Source: Clostridiales bacterium (GTDB taxonomy: Bacteria; Bacillota; Clostridia; Oscillospirales; Acutalibacteraceae). From it: 48,153 nt of DNA. The notes beneath the pieces are model-generated. The model was not told the DNA's origin and did not search any database. It saw nothing but the letters and a program-made list of their open reading frames with translations. The position numbers and the translations under genes are program-made. The stretch spans positions 1 to 48,153 of the forward strand of contig DXXH01000010.1 of the NCBI GenBank assembly GCA_019416395.1, given 5' to 3'. Positions 34,982-43,235 of this stretch are shown in pieces; the first letter of the stretch is position 1; each line of letters starts with the position of its first letter.

Positions 34982-36916
34982 ATGTTAGACACATTGTTTT
35001 CTGCAAAAAAGATCGGCTCATGCCAGATTCCCAACCGACTGGTGGTTCCTGCTATGGTGACCAATTTCTGCACCGAAGACGGCATGGTTACCGACCGGTT
35101 TATCAAATATCTGGAAGAGAAGGCCAAAGGCGGCTGGGGCCTGATCATCACAGAAGATTACGCAGTCAACGAGAACGCAAAGGGATACCGGTTTATCCCC
35201 GGCTTGTACAACGACGAGCAGGTACCCGGCAATCAAAAGCTGACTCAGGCCATTCACCAGCACGGCTCTAAGATTTTCTGCCAGATGTACCATCCCGGGC
35301 GGCAGTCCACGCACTTTGTCAATGGCGGAGTGCAGCCGGTGGCCCCTTCCGCCACCATGGATCCTCTGCTCCAGGAGATGCCCCGGGAAATCACCGTAGA
35401 GGAAATCCACCAGATCGTCCGGGATTTTGGAGACTGTGCCCGCCGCTGCAAAGAGTCCGGCTTCGACGGTATTGAGATCCACGCCGCTCACGGATATCTG
35501 ATCTCGGAGTTCCTGTCTCCCTATACCAACAAGCGTGTGGACGAGTATGGCGGCTGTTTTGACAACCGTGCCCGTTTTCTGGACGAAGTGTACGCCGCTG
35601 TGCGGCAAGCTGTGGGAGAGGATTTCCCCGTAATCGTGCGGATGTCTGTCAACGAGTATTTGCTGGGCGGCCGCACTGAGGCGGAAAGCTTTGTGCTGGC
35701 CCGTCACTGTGAGGAACTGGGCTTTAACGCTGTACACATTTCCAACGGCATGTACGCCAGCCCGGCCCTGCGGCAGATCATTGCCCCCATGTTCACCGAA
35801 CACGCTCTGAATATGCAGGGAGCTCAGCAGGTCAAGGAGCTGCTTACTGTACCGGTGATTTTGACCAACCGTATCAACGATCCCCGCTTGGCCGATACCT
35901 TGCTGAAAATGGGCAAGGCCGATTTCATTGGTATGGGCCGGGGTTCTCTGGCAGATCCTTACCTGCCCGTAAAGGCTCAGAACGGCCAGTTTGCTGAGAT
36001 CCGCTATTGCATTGGCTGTCTGCAAGGCTGCGAGCAAAAGCTGTTTGAGGACTCCAGCATCACCTGTTTGGCAAATCCCCGGATTGGCAAGGAATATGAA
36101 AACGAGCTTACCCACACCCAGAAACCCAAAAAAGTTATGGTGGTAGGCGGTGGCCCCGGCGGATTGATGGCGGCGGAAACCGCAGCCAAGCTGGGCCATC
36201 AGGTAACGGTGTACGAGAAAAACCAGGATTTGGGTGGCCAGTTTAAAAGCGCGGCTTATCCCATAGGCAAAGGGGAATTGGCCACGCTGGTGTCTTCCTT
36301 GCGCCAGAGCCTGCAAGACCGGAATGTACCCATTCACCTGAATACGGAAGTCACTGAGGAATTGTTGAAGTCGGAGAAGCCCGACGCCGTGATTTTGGCT
36401 ACCGGCGCTACGCCTCTTACTCCCCACATTCCCGGTATCGACGGAGCCAATGTGGTGGTGGCGGAAGATGTGATGCTGGGCAAAGCAAAAGTTCCCGCAG
36501 GACCGGTGGTTGTGTGCGGTGGCGGCGAAGTGGGTGGCGAGGTAGCCCAGTTTGTGGCTGAGGCCCACCCGGATGTGACGATCCTGGAAATGCAGGACGA
36601 TATCCTGAAAGACATGATGGTCTTTACCCGCCGTTGTTTGCTGGGGTATTTGCAGGACGCCCATGTGAAGGTCCTTACCAACGCCAAGGTAGAGAAGATC
36701 GGTCCGGACGGCGTCACCTATGAAAACGCGCAAGGGGAGAAGGTCACGCTCCCTGCTGTCACTGTGATTTCCGCTTTTGGTTACCGGGCCTACAATCCTC
36801 TGGAGAGCCAGGCCAAGGCCCTGTGCGAGAATGTGCAGGTGATTGGCGGTGCGGTAAAGGCTGGAAATGCTCTGACCGCGATTGCGGAAGGATATAAGGC
36901 GGCTTTGAATCTGTGA
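34982..36916 (+). CDS. Fe-S old-yellow-enzyme oxidoreductase (BaiH/enoate reductase-like) 2
   Basis: A 644-residue paralogue of the enzyme at 24400: FMN barrel (1-335, with VDEYGGCFDNRARF near 185), 4Fe-4S site C343, C346, C350, C362 (CxxCxxxC-x11-C, one residue wider than in the first enzyme), and C-terminal FAD/NAD domains (VVGGGPGGLMAAETA; VVCGGGEVGGEVA). It should reduce an activated C=C bond with NADH. GGAGG precedes the ATG. Codon use again lacks TTA, CTA and TCA. It stands alone between the MerR terminator and its own terminator. Different loops suggest a substrate different from enzyme 1. Confidence 0.92.
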   Translation: MLDTLFSAKKIGSCQIPNRLVVPAMVTNFCTEDGMVTDRFIKYLEEKAKGGWGLIITEDYAVNENAKGYRFIPGLYNDEQVPGNQKLTQAIHQHGSKIFCQMYHPGRQSTHFVNGGVQPVAPSATMDPLLQEMPREITVEEIHQIVRDFGDCARRCKESGFDGIEIHAAHGYLISEFLSPYTNKRVDEYGGCFDNRARFLDEVYAAVRQAVGEDFPVIVRMSVNEYLLGGRTEAESFVLARHCEELGFNAVHISNGMYASPALRQIIAPMFTEHALNMQGAQQVKELLTVPVILTNRINDPRLADTLLKMGKADFIGMGRGSLADPYLPVKAQNGQFAEIRYCIGCLQGCEQKLFEDSSITCLANPRIGKEYENELTHTQKPKKVMVVGGGPGGLMAAETAAKLGHQVTVYEKNQDLGGQFKSAAYPIGKGELATLVSSLRQSLQDRNVPIHLNTEVTEELLKSEKPDAVILATGATPLTPHIPGIDGANVVVAEDVMLGKAKVPAGPVVVCGGGEVGGEVAQFVAEAHPDVTILEMQDDILKDMMVFTRRCLLGYLQDAHVKVLTNAKVEKIGPDGVTYENAQGEKVTLPAVTVISAFGYRAYNPLESQAKALCENVQVIGGAVKAGNALTAIAEGYKAALNL

Positions 36917-36920
36917 AACA

Positions 36921-36938
36921 TACGGCGAATTCGCCGTA
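36921..36938. repeat. Perfect 18-bp palindrome
   Basis: TACGGCGAATTCGCCGTA starts five bases after the flavoenzyme 2 stop. It may be a protein site or RNA end structure; no T-run follows. Confidence 0.5.
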
Positions 36939-37011
36939 CATAGACGGAACGCGGCCCTGGAAAACAGGGAACAAATAAAAAAGAAACGGAACAGAAACCA
37001 AAAAGAGCAGG

Positions 37012-37049
37012 AATGCCCCCTGAGTAACAGACACTCAGGGGGCATTTTA
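37012..37049 (+). terminator. Terminator after flavoenzyme 2
   Basis: AATGCCCCCTGAGT and ACTCAGGGGGCATT form a perfect 14-bp stem with a 7-base loop and a following T-run. Confidence 0.93.
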
Positions 37050-37096
37050 AACGTTCAGCGTTGGCTGACAAATAGGGGATCTTCTAGGTTTTTGTA

Positions 37097-37126
37097 TTGT
37101 AATTTTATTTTCTCCTGTGGTAAAAT
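37097..37126 (+). promoter_or_regulatory. Promoter of hypothetical gene 37240
   Basis: TTGTAA (37097-37102), 18-bp spacer, TAAAAT (37121-37126). The transcript would carry the inverted repeat at 37154. Confidence 0.5.
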
Positions 37127-37153
37127 GAAATTACAGAAACCCATTTAGACGGC

Positions 37154-37203
37154 GTTTTCTCGTCTATGAGAATGTATCTTTTGACGAGAAAACAAAAGCA
37201 GGT
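37154..37203 (+). repeat. Inverted repeat in 5' leader
   Basis: GTTTTCTCGTC and GACGAGAAAAC are perfect 11-bp arms with a 28-base spacer, upstream of the hypothetical gene; an operator or leader hairpin. Confidence 0.55.
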
Positions 37204-37239
37204 CCTAACGTGAGGCATCATGGAGAAAGAGGAACAGGA

Positions 37240-37890
37240 ATGTGTAACCAACAAACTGAGAACCGGAAAGCAGAGCCCTATTATAAAATTACCCTACAGG
37301 AGTACGCTTCCGCTTCCTTCTGCTCCTTCACCAAGGAGTATTTGGGGACTTCCCAGATGTTTTCTTCCTTTGCGGCTGCGTTGCGGCAAGACAGAAAGAA
37401 CTCAGAGCGTTTGGTGGGCCTTGCGGACAGAATTTTGGAATCTTGCCAGCCGGATGGCACGTTCACAGGAAGTGCTTGTGAGGAACAGCCTTCCTTGGTT
37501 CCGGTTGAGGTTGTCCATTCCGATGCTTGGGAAGAAAAATCCTTTTATTTTAAACATATCAATGTCTGGGGATGTTCTTATGAGATGCGGGCGGAAAAAG
37601 CCGTGGTGAACCGGATATATTACCGGTCCGGCGACACCTACGGGAGGGCAATTGGCGCTTCCCTGTATCGGCCCACTTATAGTGCGGAACCCCTTGTGTC
37701 CAATGAAAAGGTGGACGGCAATTTTTGGGGACACCCTGGTATTCTTTATTTGGAGAATGACTGGTTAAGCTATCGGCTCATGTATGAGGAACGGGTGTTT
37801 GACGACGAAGCCCAGTTGATGGCCGATATAGCAGCGCCGGTCGAGGTGGACTACCGTGGTTTCTTCAACGATGTATTTGGAGACGGATAG
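37240..37890 (+). CDS. Hypothetical protein
   Basis: I do not recognise this 216-residue protein. It has no signal peptide or membrane segment, is rich in aromatic residues (YYKITLQEY, NFWGHPGILYLENDW), and ends in an acidic tail. Start chosen at the ATG after AGAGGAACAGG. It has its own promoter, an 11-bp inverted repeat in the leader, and a terminator, so it is a single-gene unit. A cytosolic binding or enzyme role is possible but unsupported. Confidence 0.75.
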   Translation: MCNQQTENRKAEPYYKITLQEYASASFCSFTKEYLGTSQMFSSFAAALRQDRKNSERLVGLADRILESCQPDGTFTGSACEEQPSLVPVEVVHSDAWEEKSFYFKHINVWGCSYEMRAEKAVVNRIYYRSGDTYGRAIGASLYRPTYSAEPLVSNEKVDGNFWGHPGILYLENDWLSYRLMYEERVFDDEAQLMADIAAPVEVDYRGFFNDVFGDG

Positions 37891-37917
37891 CCTTTGGTTC
37901 TCAAACAATATAATAAG

Positions 37918-37948
37918 AACCCCCAGGTAATCATCACCTGGGGGTTTG
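37918..37948 (+). terminator. Terminator of hypothetical gene
   Basis: AACCCCCAGGT and ACCTGGGGGTT form an 11-bp stem with loop AATCATC. The rest of the 300-base gap to the peptidase gene holds a 7-bp hairpin TCTTGGA/TCCAAGA (38052-38071) and the peptidase terminator. Confidence 0.85.
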
Positions 37949-38121
37949 AAATTATGAAAACAGGAAATGGCTTGTGGAAAAAACTGAGCCATTTTTTTGA
38001 TCTGCTGACTGGAGGTTTGAGAATGCGTCACTGCCTGGAAAACACTCTTCTTGGATTCGAGTCCAAGAAAAATACCATGTGTGCCTGCTTTGTGTATTTG
38101 TAAAGTAGAGAACCATGTCCA

Positions 38122-38170
38122 TAAAAAACCGCGGGAAGAGCTTCACAAACAGTGGCTTTTCCCACGGTTT
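38122..38170 (-). terminator. Terminator of the M24 peptidase gene
   Basis: On the minus strand AAACCGTGGGAA...TTCCCGCGGTTT forms a long stem ending in TTTTTTAT. Confidence 0.85.
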
Positions 38171-38190
38171 CATGTTGTATGGAAAAAGGC

Positions 38191-39264
38191 TCAGCCGATG
38201 GTCTGGCAATGCTTGTCCACCTGGTTGAGTACCTCGCAGCCATCGGCGGTGACCAGCACCAGGTCTTCTACCCGAACGCCCATCTCACCAGGCAGGTAGA
38301 CACCCGGCTCGATGGAGAAAACCATGCCTTCCTGGGCCAGGGCAGTATTGACGCTGCTAACGTCGCCTTGCTCATGGTCGGTGCGGCCGATGAAATGGCC
38401 TAGCCGGTGGGTGAAGTATTCGCCGTAGCCTGCCTGGGAGATCAAATCCCGGGCAGCCTTGTCCAACTGGCACAGCGGCACCCCGGGACGCACCAGGGCT
38501 TCCGCCGCTTCGTTGGCCCGGCGCACCAGGTCGTGAATAGCTGCATGCTTTTCAGAAACCTTCTTGCAGAAATAAGTGCGGGTCATGTCCGAGCAATAAC
38601 CCTCTTTGCGGCCACCGATGTCCAGCACAATGCAGTCGCCGGCTTTCAGGACGGTGTCGTCCGGCATGTGGTGGGGGTCGGCGGCGTTGGCGCCAAAGGA
38701 TACGATAGGGGGGAAGGAAGTTTTTTCGCAACCCAACTCTTGGTACTGATCCATCAAGTAGTCGGCCACTTGATGCTCGGTCATGCCTTCTCGAATATAA
38801 GCCACGGCCCGGTTCATGGCCTCATCGTTTAGACGGGAATTCATGCGCATCAGTTCCTGCTCCGCCGAATCTTTACAGGCCCGCACGCTGTCCACGCAGT
38901 CACTGGCCAATTGAAAAGTGGTGCCGGGCATCTGTTCCATCAGCGGAAGGAGAAAGCGGGCTGTCCACTCCTTGTCGATGCCCAATGGTTGGCCAGCCTG
39001 CATGCGCTGGGCCATCATGCCGATAAAATCGTCGGTATCTGTAAACCAGACTTCCTGAATAGAGGTCTGGGGCACGGTGAAAAGCTTGTTAAAAAAGAAA
39101 ATGTGCTGGCCGTCGGTGCGCAGGTACAGCGCGAACAGCCGTTCCATGGGTTCAATGTATACTCCCGTCAAGTAGTCAATGCTCTGGGGGTCGCAGACAA
39201 TCATCTGAGTCAGCCCCTTAGCCTTCATGGCCTGCAACACCCGGTCAATTCGTTCCGTTTCCAT
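38191..39264 (-). CDS. M24-family metallopeptidase (Xaa-Pro aminopeptidase-like)
   Basis: Cytosolic peptidase of 357 residues with an N-terminal creatinase-like domain (1-125) and the pita-bread catalytic domain. The five metal ligands are present: D215 (LDIGGRKEG), D226 (CSDMTRTYF), H290 (HRLGHFIG), E319 (FSIEPGVY) and E333 (VRVEDLVLV). It would remove N-terminal residues before proline or cleave proline dipeptides. ATG chosen after GGGAGG; a longer frame upstream is AT-rich and lacks a site. Stands alone with its own terminator. Confidence 0.93.
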   Translation of the reverse strand: METERIDRVLQAMKAKGLTQMIVCDPQSIDYLTGVYIEPMERLFALYLRTDGQHIFFFNKLFTVPQTSIQEVWFTDTDDFIGMMAQRMQAGQPLGIDKEWTARFLLPLMEQMPGTTFQLASDCVDSVRACKDSAEQELMRMNSRLNDEAMNRAVAYIREGMTEHQVADYLMDQYQELGCEKTSFPPIVSFGANAADPHHMPDDTVLKAGDCIVLDIGGRKEGYCSDMTRTYFCKKVSEKHAAIHDLVRRANEAAEALVRPGVPLCQLDKAARDLISQAGYGEYFTHRLGHFIGRTDHEQGDVSSVNTALAQEGMVFSIEPGVYLPGEMGVRVEDLVLVTADGCEVLNQVDKHCQTIG

Positions 39265-39547
39265 TGCGTATCCCTCCCAATTCGGTTTATTTTCTTTAAA
39301 TTCTAGCACGACACCAAGGTGTTTGCAAGCGGATCCGATCTGGGGTGATATCCGGACCTTTTCGGTAGCGTTTCCCAAACCTGCGGTATGCAGATTTGTT
39401 TGGAACAGGGAATCAGTGGCGTAGAGCAGTTCGCATAAGACTTTGCACCAGCGCAATGTTTCAAATCAGGCGCCGCTTACCACGTGCAGAAATGTGATAA
39501 AGTGCCTTTGGCCTCAGGAAAATCCTGCACATCTTCCACCATAAACC

Positions 39548-39708
39548 CAGCTTTCGTCTCTGGCTCTCCGGGCATTTGTGAACCGCCTGGGCCTGGAGAC
39601 TGCCTCTGGATACGGTGTGGCCAGCAAAATCGTAAATATTATGGGCTGCTTCAACGGCAATCAGAAGGCTTTCTGGGTCATGATCCAAAGCGTCCTCTTG
39701 ACAACCGT
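39548..39708 (+). pseudogene. MATE efflux transporter remnant
   Basis: Translation in one frame gives LSSLALRAFVNRLGLETASGY followed by GVASKIVNIM, a typical MATE segment, then directly GCFNGNQKAFWVMIQSVL, which in intact MATE proteins lies about 100 residues later. So a small leftover with an internal deletion and no start. It occupies part of the 518-base gap before the MarR gene; the rest (39265-39547) shows no gene I recognise. Confidence 0.65.
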
Positions 39709-39726
39709 AGATAAAAAGTCTATACT
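39698..39726 (+). promoter_or_regulatory. Promoter of the MarR operon
   Basis: Perfect TTGACA (39698-39703), 17-bp spacer, TATACT (39721-39726). The -35 box overlaps the last codons of the MATE remnant. Confidence 0.85.
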
Positions 39727-39732
39727 GCTAAA

Positions 39733-39761
39733 GTTAGTATTAAAATAATTAGAATTCTAAC
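39733..39761. promoter_or_regulatory. Probable MarR operator
   Basis: GTTAGTATT and AATTCTAAC are arms of an imperfect inverted repeat (one mismatch) 20 bp centre to centre, starting six bases after the -10 box. This spacing and place fit autorepression by the MarR protein encoded next. Confidence 0.65.
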
Positions 39762-39782
39762 ATTAAAAAGGAGCTGCCGATC

Positions 39783-40208
39783 ATGGAAGGAACCTTTCAC
39801 TACCTGCTGATGGCAAACCAGGCGCTGGTGCACAAAAGGCTGCTGGCTGACCTGAAGGATACCGGGCTGACCATCGGACAACCTAAGGTGCTGGAATACC
39901 TGTCCGAGCACGACGGCTCCAATCAGACCGAGATCGCCCGTGGCTGCCATATTGAGGCGGCGTCGCTGACCTCGGTGCTCAACCGCATGGAGGAGCGCAA
40001 GCTGCTGGAACGCCGCACCCTGAACGGCAACCGGCGGACCTACTACGTCTTTTTGACGCCGCAGGGACGCGATCTGGCGCAGAAGGTCCGGGAAACCTTC
40101 GCACGCCTGGAGGAGGAAGCCTTTCAATCAGTGCCCGAAGCGGATCGGGAGGCGTTTTTGCGGGTGTTTGCCTCCATCTATCACAATTTATCGGAGGGAA
40201 ATCATTGA
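39783..40208 (+). CDS. MarR-family transcriptional regulator
   Basis: Winged-helix regulator of 141 residues. The helix-turn-helix covers NQTEIARGCHIEAASLTSVLNRME (shown in part; residues about 49-72), and the wing RRTLNGNRRTYYVFLTPQGR follows. AAAAAGGAG precedes the ATG. The next gene starts inside its stop codon, so both are translationally coupled and the fused membrane kinase is the likely regulated target. Confidence 0.92.
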   Translation: MEGTFHYLLMANQALVHKRLLADLKDTGLTIGQPKVLEYLSEHDGSNQTEIARGCHIEAASLTSVLNRMEERKLLERRTLNGNRRTYYVFLTPQGRDLAQKVRETFARLEEEAFQSVPEADREAFLRVFASIYHNLSEGNH

Positions 40209-41506
40209 GTATGGTAGAAAAGGCAAAGCGGTATCTGGTATTCCTGTTCGGGCTGTTTATCAGCTCACTGGGCGTCAGCATGATCACAAAGGCGGATCTG
40301 GGCACCTCGCCCATCTCGGCCATTCCCTATGTGTTGAGCCTTAACTTTCCCTGGACGCTGGGTGGCTTCACCGTGGTGTTCAGTCTGGTTTTGATTTTGC
40401 TTCAGTTGATTATTTTGCGGAAAAACTTCAAGCTGGAGCATCTTCTCCAAATTCCCATTTCCATGGCCTTCGGCTGGTTCATTGACTTGACGATGGTCTG
40501 GCTGTCCTTTCTCGTGCCTCAGTCCTATCCGCTCAAGCTGGCCAGCCTGCTGGCGGGCTGTGTGGTGCTGGCTTTTGGTGTTTACCTGGAAGTGCTGGCC
40601 AATGTGGCAATGCTTCCCGGTGAGTCCTTTGTCCGTGCCGTCGTCATGACCTGGAAGACCGAGTTCGGTACTACCAAGGTCTGCTTTGACGTCTCCATCA
40701 CGGTCATTGCAGTGGTGGTATCTTTTGTGCTTTCGGGCAAGCTGGCCGGTGTGCGGGAGGGAACCATCATTGCCGCGCTGGTGGTGGGTTTCATTGCACG
40801 TATCTTTGGCCGGGTGCTGCACTTCCTGCCGGGAGTGCTCTTCGGTGTCCAGGAGAAAGCCGAGTCCCAGGAGATCCGGGAAGGTGGCTCCGGCTTTGTG
40901 GTTGCCATTGGCCGGGAGTACGGCAGCGGCGGCCGGGAGATTGGCCGTAAGCTGGCCGAACAGTTGGGGTATGACTTTTACGACGATGAGATCATTCGCC
41001 GCGCTGCAGGCACCACGGGTTACAGTACCAAGTTCATTGAAGAGCAAGAGGAAAGCATGACCAGCAGCGTCCTTTACGACCTGCTGACCCAGATGTACAC
41101 CTACGCCCCTGCCCAGGAATCTCCCAAAGATGAGGTCTTTTCGGCGGAGCGCTCCATCATTCTGGATGTGGCCCGCAAGGGCAACTGCGTCATCGTGGGA
41201 CGCTGCTCCGATTGGATCCTGCGGGACGATCCCCACTGCCTGCGGGTCTGGCTGCAGGCTTCGGAGCAAGCCCGCATTGCCCGCATCATGGAGTACGATC
41301 ACTGTGATGCCGCTGGTGCCCGGGCTATCATGGCCAAGGGAGACGCCAAGCGCGCCAGCTACTACCAGTATTACACTCGCCATGTTTGGGGCCTGGCCCG
41401 TAACTTTCACATTGCGGTGGATACCACCTTGGGATACGATTACGCCCGGGAAACCATTGCCGGTGCCCTCAAGACGCTCCAGAACAATCTGGCCGCCAAG
41501 GTCTGA
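40205..41506 (+). CDS. YczE/DUF6198 membrane protein fused to cytidylate-kinase-like domain
   Basis: A 433-residue fusion. Residues 1-215 form a YczE/YitT-type membrane domain with five or so helices and the GVSMITKADLGTSPISAIPY motif; residues about 230-433 form a cytidylate-kinase-like domain with AIGREYGSGGREIGRKLAEQ (234-253), YDFYDDEII and VIVGRCSDWILRD. The kinase part would face the cytosol. TTG at 40205 lies seven bases after GGAGG and overlaps the MarR stop; an ATG two codons later is the alternative. Such fusions occur in Clostridia, but the substrate is unknown. Homologous to the free protein at 29924. Confidence 0.87.
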   Translation: MSMVEKAKRYLVFLFGLFISSLGVSMITKADLGTSPISAIPYVLSLNFPWTLGGFTVVFSLVLILLQLIILRKNFKLEHLLQIPISMAFGWFIDLTMVWLSFLVPQSYPLKLASLLAGCVVLAFGVYLEVLANVAMLPGESFVRAVVMTWKTEFGTTKVCFDVSITVIAVVVSFVLSGKLAGVREGTIIAALVVGFIARIFGRVLHFLPGVLFGVQEKAESQEIREGGSGFVVAIGREYGSGGREIGRKLAEQLGYDFYDDEIIRRAAGTTGYSTKFIEEQEESMTSSVLYDLLTQMYTYAPAQESPKDEVFSAERSIILDVARKGNCVIVGRCSDWILRDDPHCLRVWLQASEQARIARIMEYDHCDAAGARAIMAKGDAKRASYYQYYTRHVWGLARNFHIAVDTTLGYDYARETIAGALKTLQNNLAAKV

Positions 41507-41521
41507 GCTTAATATTACATC

Positions 41522-41566
41522 ATGCCCCTGTCGTGAGCCTTTCTAGGCCCCGGCAGGGGCATTTTA
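41522..41566 (+). terminator. Terminator of the MarR operon
   Basis: ATGCCCCTGTCG pairs with CGGCAGGGGCAT (one G-U) followed by TTTT. Confidence 0.85.
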
Positions 41567-42053
41567 CTGGCGGATCAAAGGACGAAAAAACAAAAATACC
41601 TCAGGCTGCCATAAACGCAACCAGAAAAACGGACAATAGACAAAATCCCCCTGCTGTAGGAAGATGTAAGTGCTACACTAGGGGGTGAGCAAATGAAAGT
41701 ACTTGCATGTGCAGAGACTGGTGCCCGATATCAAAGCAATGCAGGCAGTGGGGCAGGATTTGAAACTGCGTTTTCGGCTGCTGCCTCGGTCGGCTCGCAT
41801 TCTCTCCCGGGTAGGAGTAGTGGTTAGGCATATCCAAAGACCTGTCAGACCCTTTTTTGGGGTGTTCACTGGTGGTTTTTGCAAGACATAACTCACATAG
41901 AGGTACCTATGCCACTGGCTGATACCACGTTCTGGGTCAGAAAATGGATCACAGCAAAAGTAGGTCAAAAAAGGTCAACCCCCGCAGCAAAAATTGCGCT
42001 GATATAAAAAAGGAATGCCTTTAACAAGGGTGTGACCATTGTTTCTGTGACTA
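41567..42053. other. Intergenic stretch with hairpin and doubtful small frame
   Basis: No recognised gene. A stem-loop (CCCCCT..TGTAG / CTACA..AGGGGG, 41647-41685) directly precedes an ATG at 41693 opening a 44-codon frame to 41827; its start has an AGGGGGTGA ribosome-like site, but the product MKVLACAETGARYQS resembles nothing I know. A leftward frame of 96 codons (41678-41968) is equally unsupported. Could be an element remnant. Confidence 0.4.
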
Positions 42054-43001
42054 TCAATTTTCAAATTTACTTGGTGCTTTTTCTATTTGCCCCAAGGATG
42101 AATTCCTTAATGCTTTCGTTTTTTTATTTGTCACAATGACCATAGCGATTCCCAAAACTGCCAAAATGCTGCAAACGGCTGTCCCGGTCAGGAGATTCAT
42201 CAACTGCTGGTTTTCCAGCGTCATTTCTTGGCCAAATGAAGCAAACATCGCGGTTTGAAGGGAGAGCATGGACACAAGGGATGTGGCAAGACTGATATAC
42301 TTCATGGACATTATAGCCGGGGAGTGGGCGTTTCGTTTTTTCACCAAGTAGAGGATCGATGAGATCAGACAATAAAAGTCATAGAGGGCCACGACAAAAA
42401 TCAGATACCCATGATAGTGGAAACCAGTTCCTTCTTTCACAATCATGATTGCTACCCCCTGAAGCGCAAAGGATAATACAACAAGAAGACAACCACAAAG
42501 TCTATATGCTTTCCATTCTTTTATGGCCTGTGATTGTCCAGGGGATGGTGCTGTTTTACCCCGGGTGTTACGCAAAATCAAGAATTTTGTTACACATAGA
42601 ACCAGATAATATCCGGCCAATACCATCAGCCATTGGGAAGAAAACCACCATCCGGCTACAATTTTGGACGCAGCCAATAAGATGTTGAACACCAGGGAAC
42701 TGTAGCCCGCAGAAACGATTCGGAAAGTGCCGTCGTCCAGCAATTTAGAAAGAAGGATGTGCCGGTGGGCAAACCTGGAAGCTGTTTGAACGGGCGATGT
42801 AGATTTCACGAACACCATAAGTGCCCAGCTCGCCGCAAATAAAAAGATGGCTGCCAAGACATAGAGAATATACAAAATTGGGGAAGGAAGTGTTTTTCCC
42901 CAGGGAGTAGAAACTGCCGCCAGTGACCCTGTGCAGAAAAGTGCTGCGCCCAGAGAGGACAGAATCAAGGGTGGACGGAACCGGCTGAGTTTCCGCCACA
43001 T
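42054..43001 (-). CDS. Multi-pass membrane protein of unknown function
   Basis: A 315-residue protein with about eight hydrophobic helices spread along its length and a basic C-terminal tail. ATG chosen after AAAAAAGGAAA; an in-frame start 15 codons upstream has no good site. No family recognised. It lies downstream of a group of small membrane proteins on the same strand but is separated by 233 bases containing a terminator-like hairpin, so it may be its own unit. Confidence 0.75.
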   Translation of the reverse strand: MWRKLSRFRPPLILSSLGAALFCTGSLAAVSTPWGKTLPSPILYILYVLAAIFLFAASWALMVFVKSTSPVQTASRFAHRHILLSKLLDDGTFRIVSAGYSSLVFNILLAASKIVAGWWFSSQWLMVLAGYYLVLCVTKFLILRNTRGKTAPSPGQSQAIKEWKAYRLCGCLLVVLSFALQGVAIMIVKEGTGFHYHGYLIFVVALYDFYCLISSILYLVKKRNAHSPAIMSMKYISLATSLVSMLSLQTAMFASFGQEMTLENQQLMNLLTGTAVCSILAVLGIAMVIVTNKKTKALRNSSLGQIEKAPSKFEN

Positions 43002-43191
43002 AGGATTTCCTTTTTTCTTCGGGGTATGTTTGTATCTGTGATGCATATACGCTCATCCTGTGTTTTGAATTTTGGAGCTTATTTGGGAACCTTTTCAATT
43101 ATGGTTGTCGTTATGTACCCCTATAAGCGAGGGAAGGAAGTTTCTACCCGCCCTTTTTTTACCTTCACTTTTTCAAGTAGTGCAATAAAGG

Positions 43192-43235
43192 AACACGCAG
43201 ACAAACCCCTGTCCGGCTGCCTGCGTGTTTTTTGT
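43192..43235. terminator. Symmetric terminator-like hairpin
   Basis: AACACGCAG and CTGCGTGTT form a perfect 9-bp stem. Just downstream of the leftward 122-residue gene; T-rich on both sides (stronger on the plus side), so possibly bidirectional. Confidence 0.6.

Noticed and set aside
35018..37045. 675-codon leftward open frame over flavoenzyme 2
   Set aside because: Same codon-bias effect; the sense strand has an unambiguous enzyme.
38052..38071. tRNA T-arm-like TTCGAGTCC sequence
   Set aside because: The loop lacks the closing G53-C61 pair and no acceptor, D or anticodon arms are present; it is a simple hairpin.
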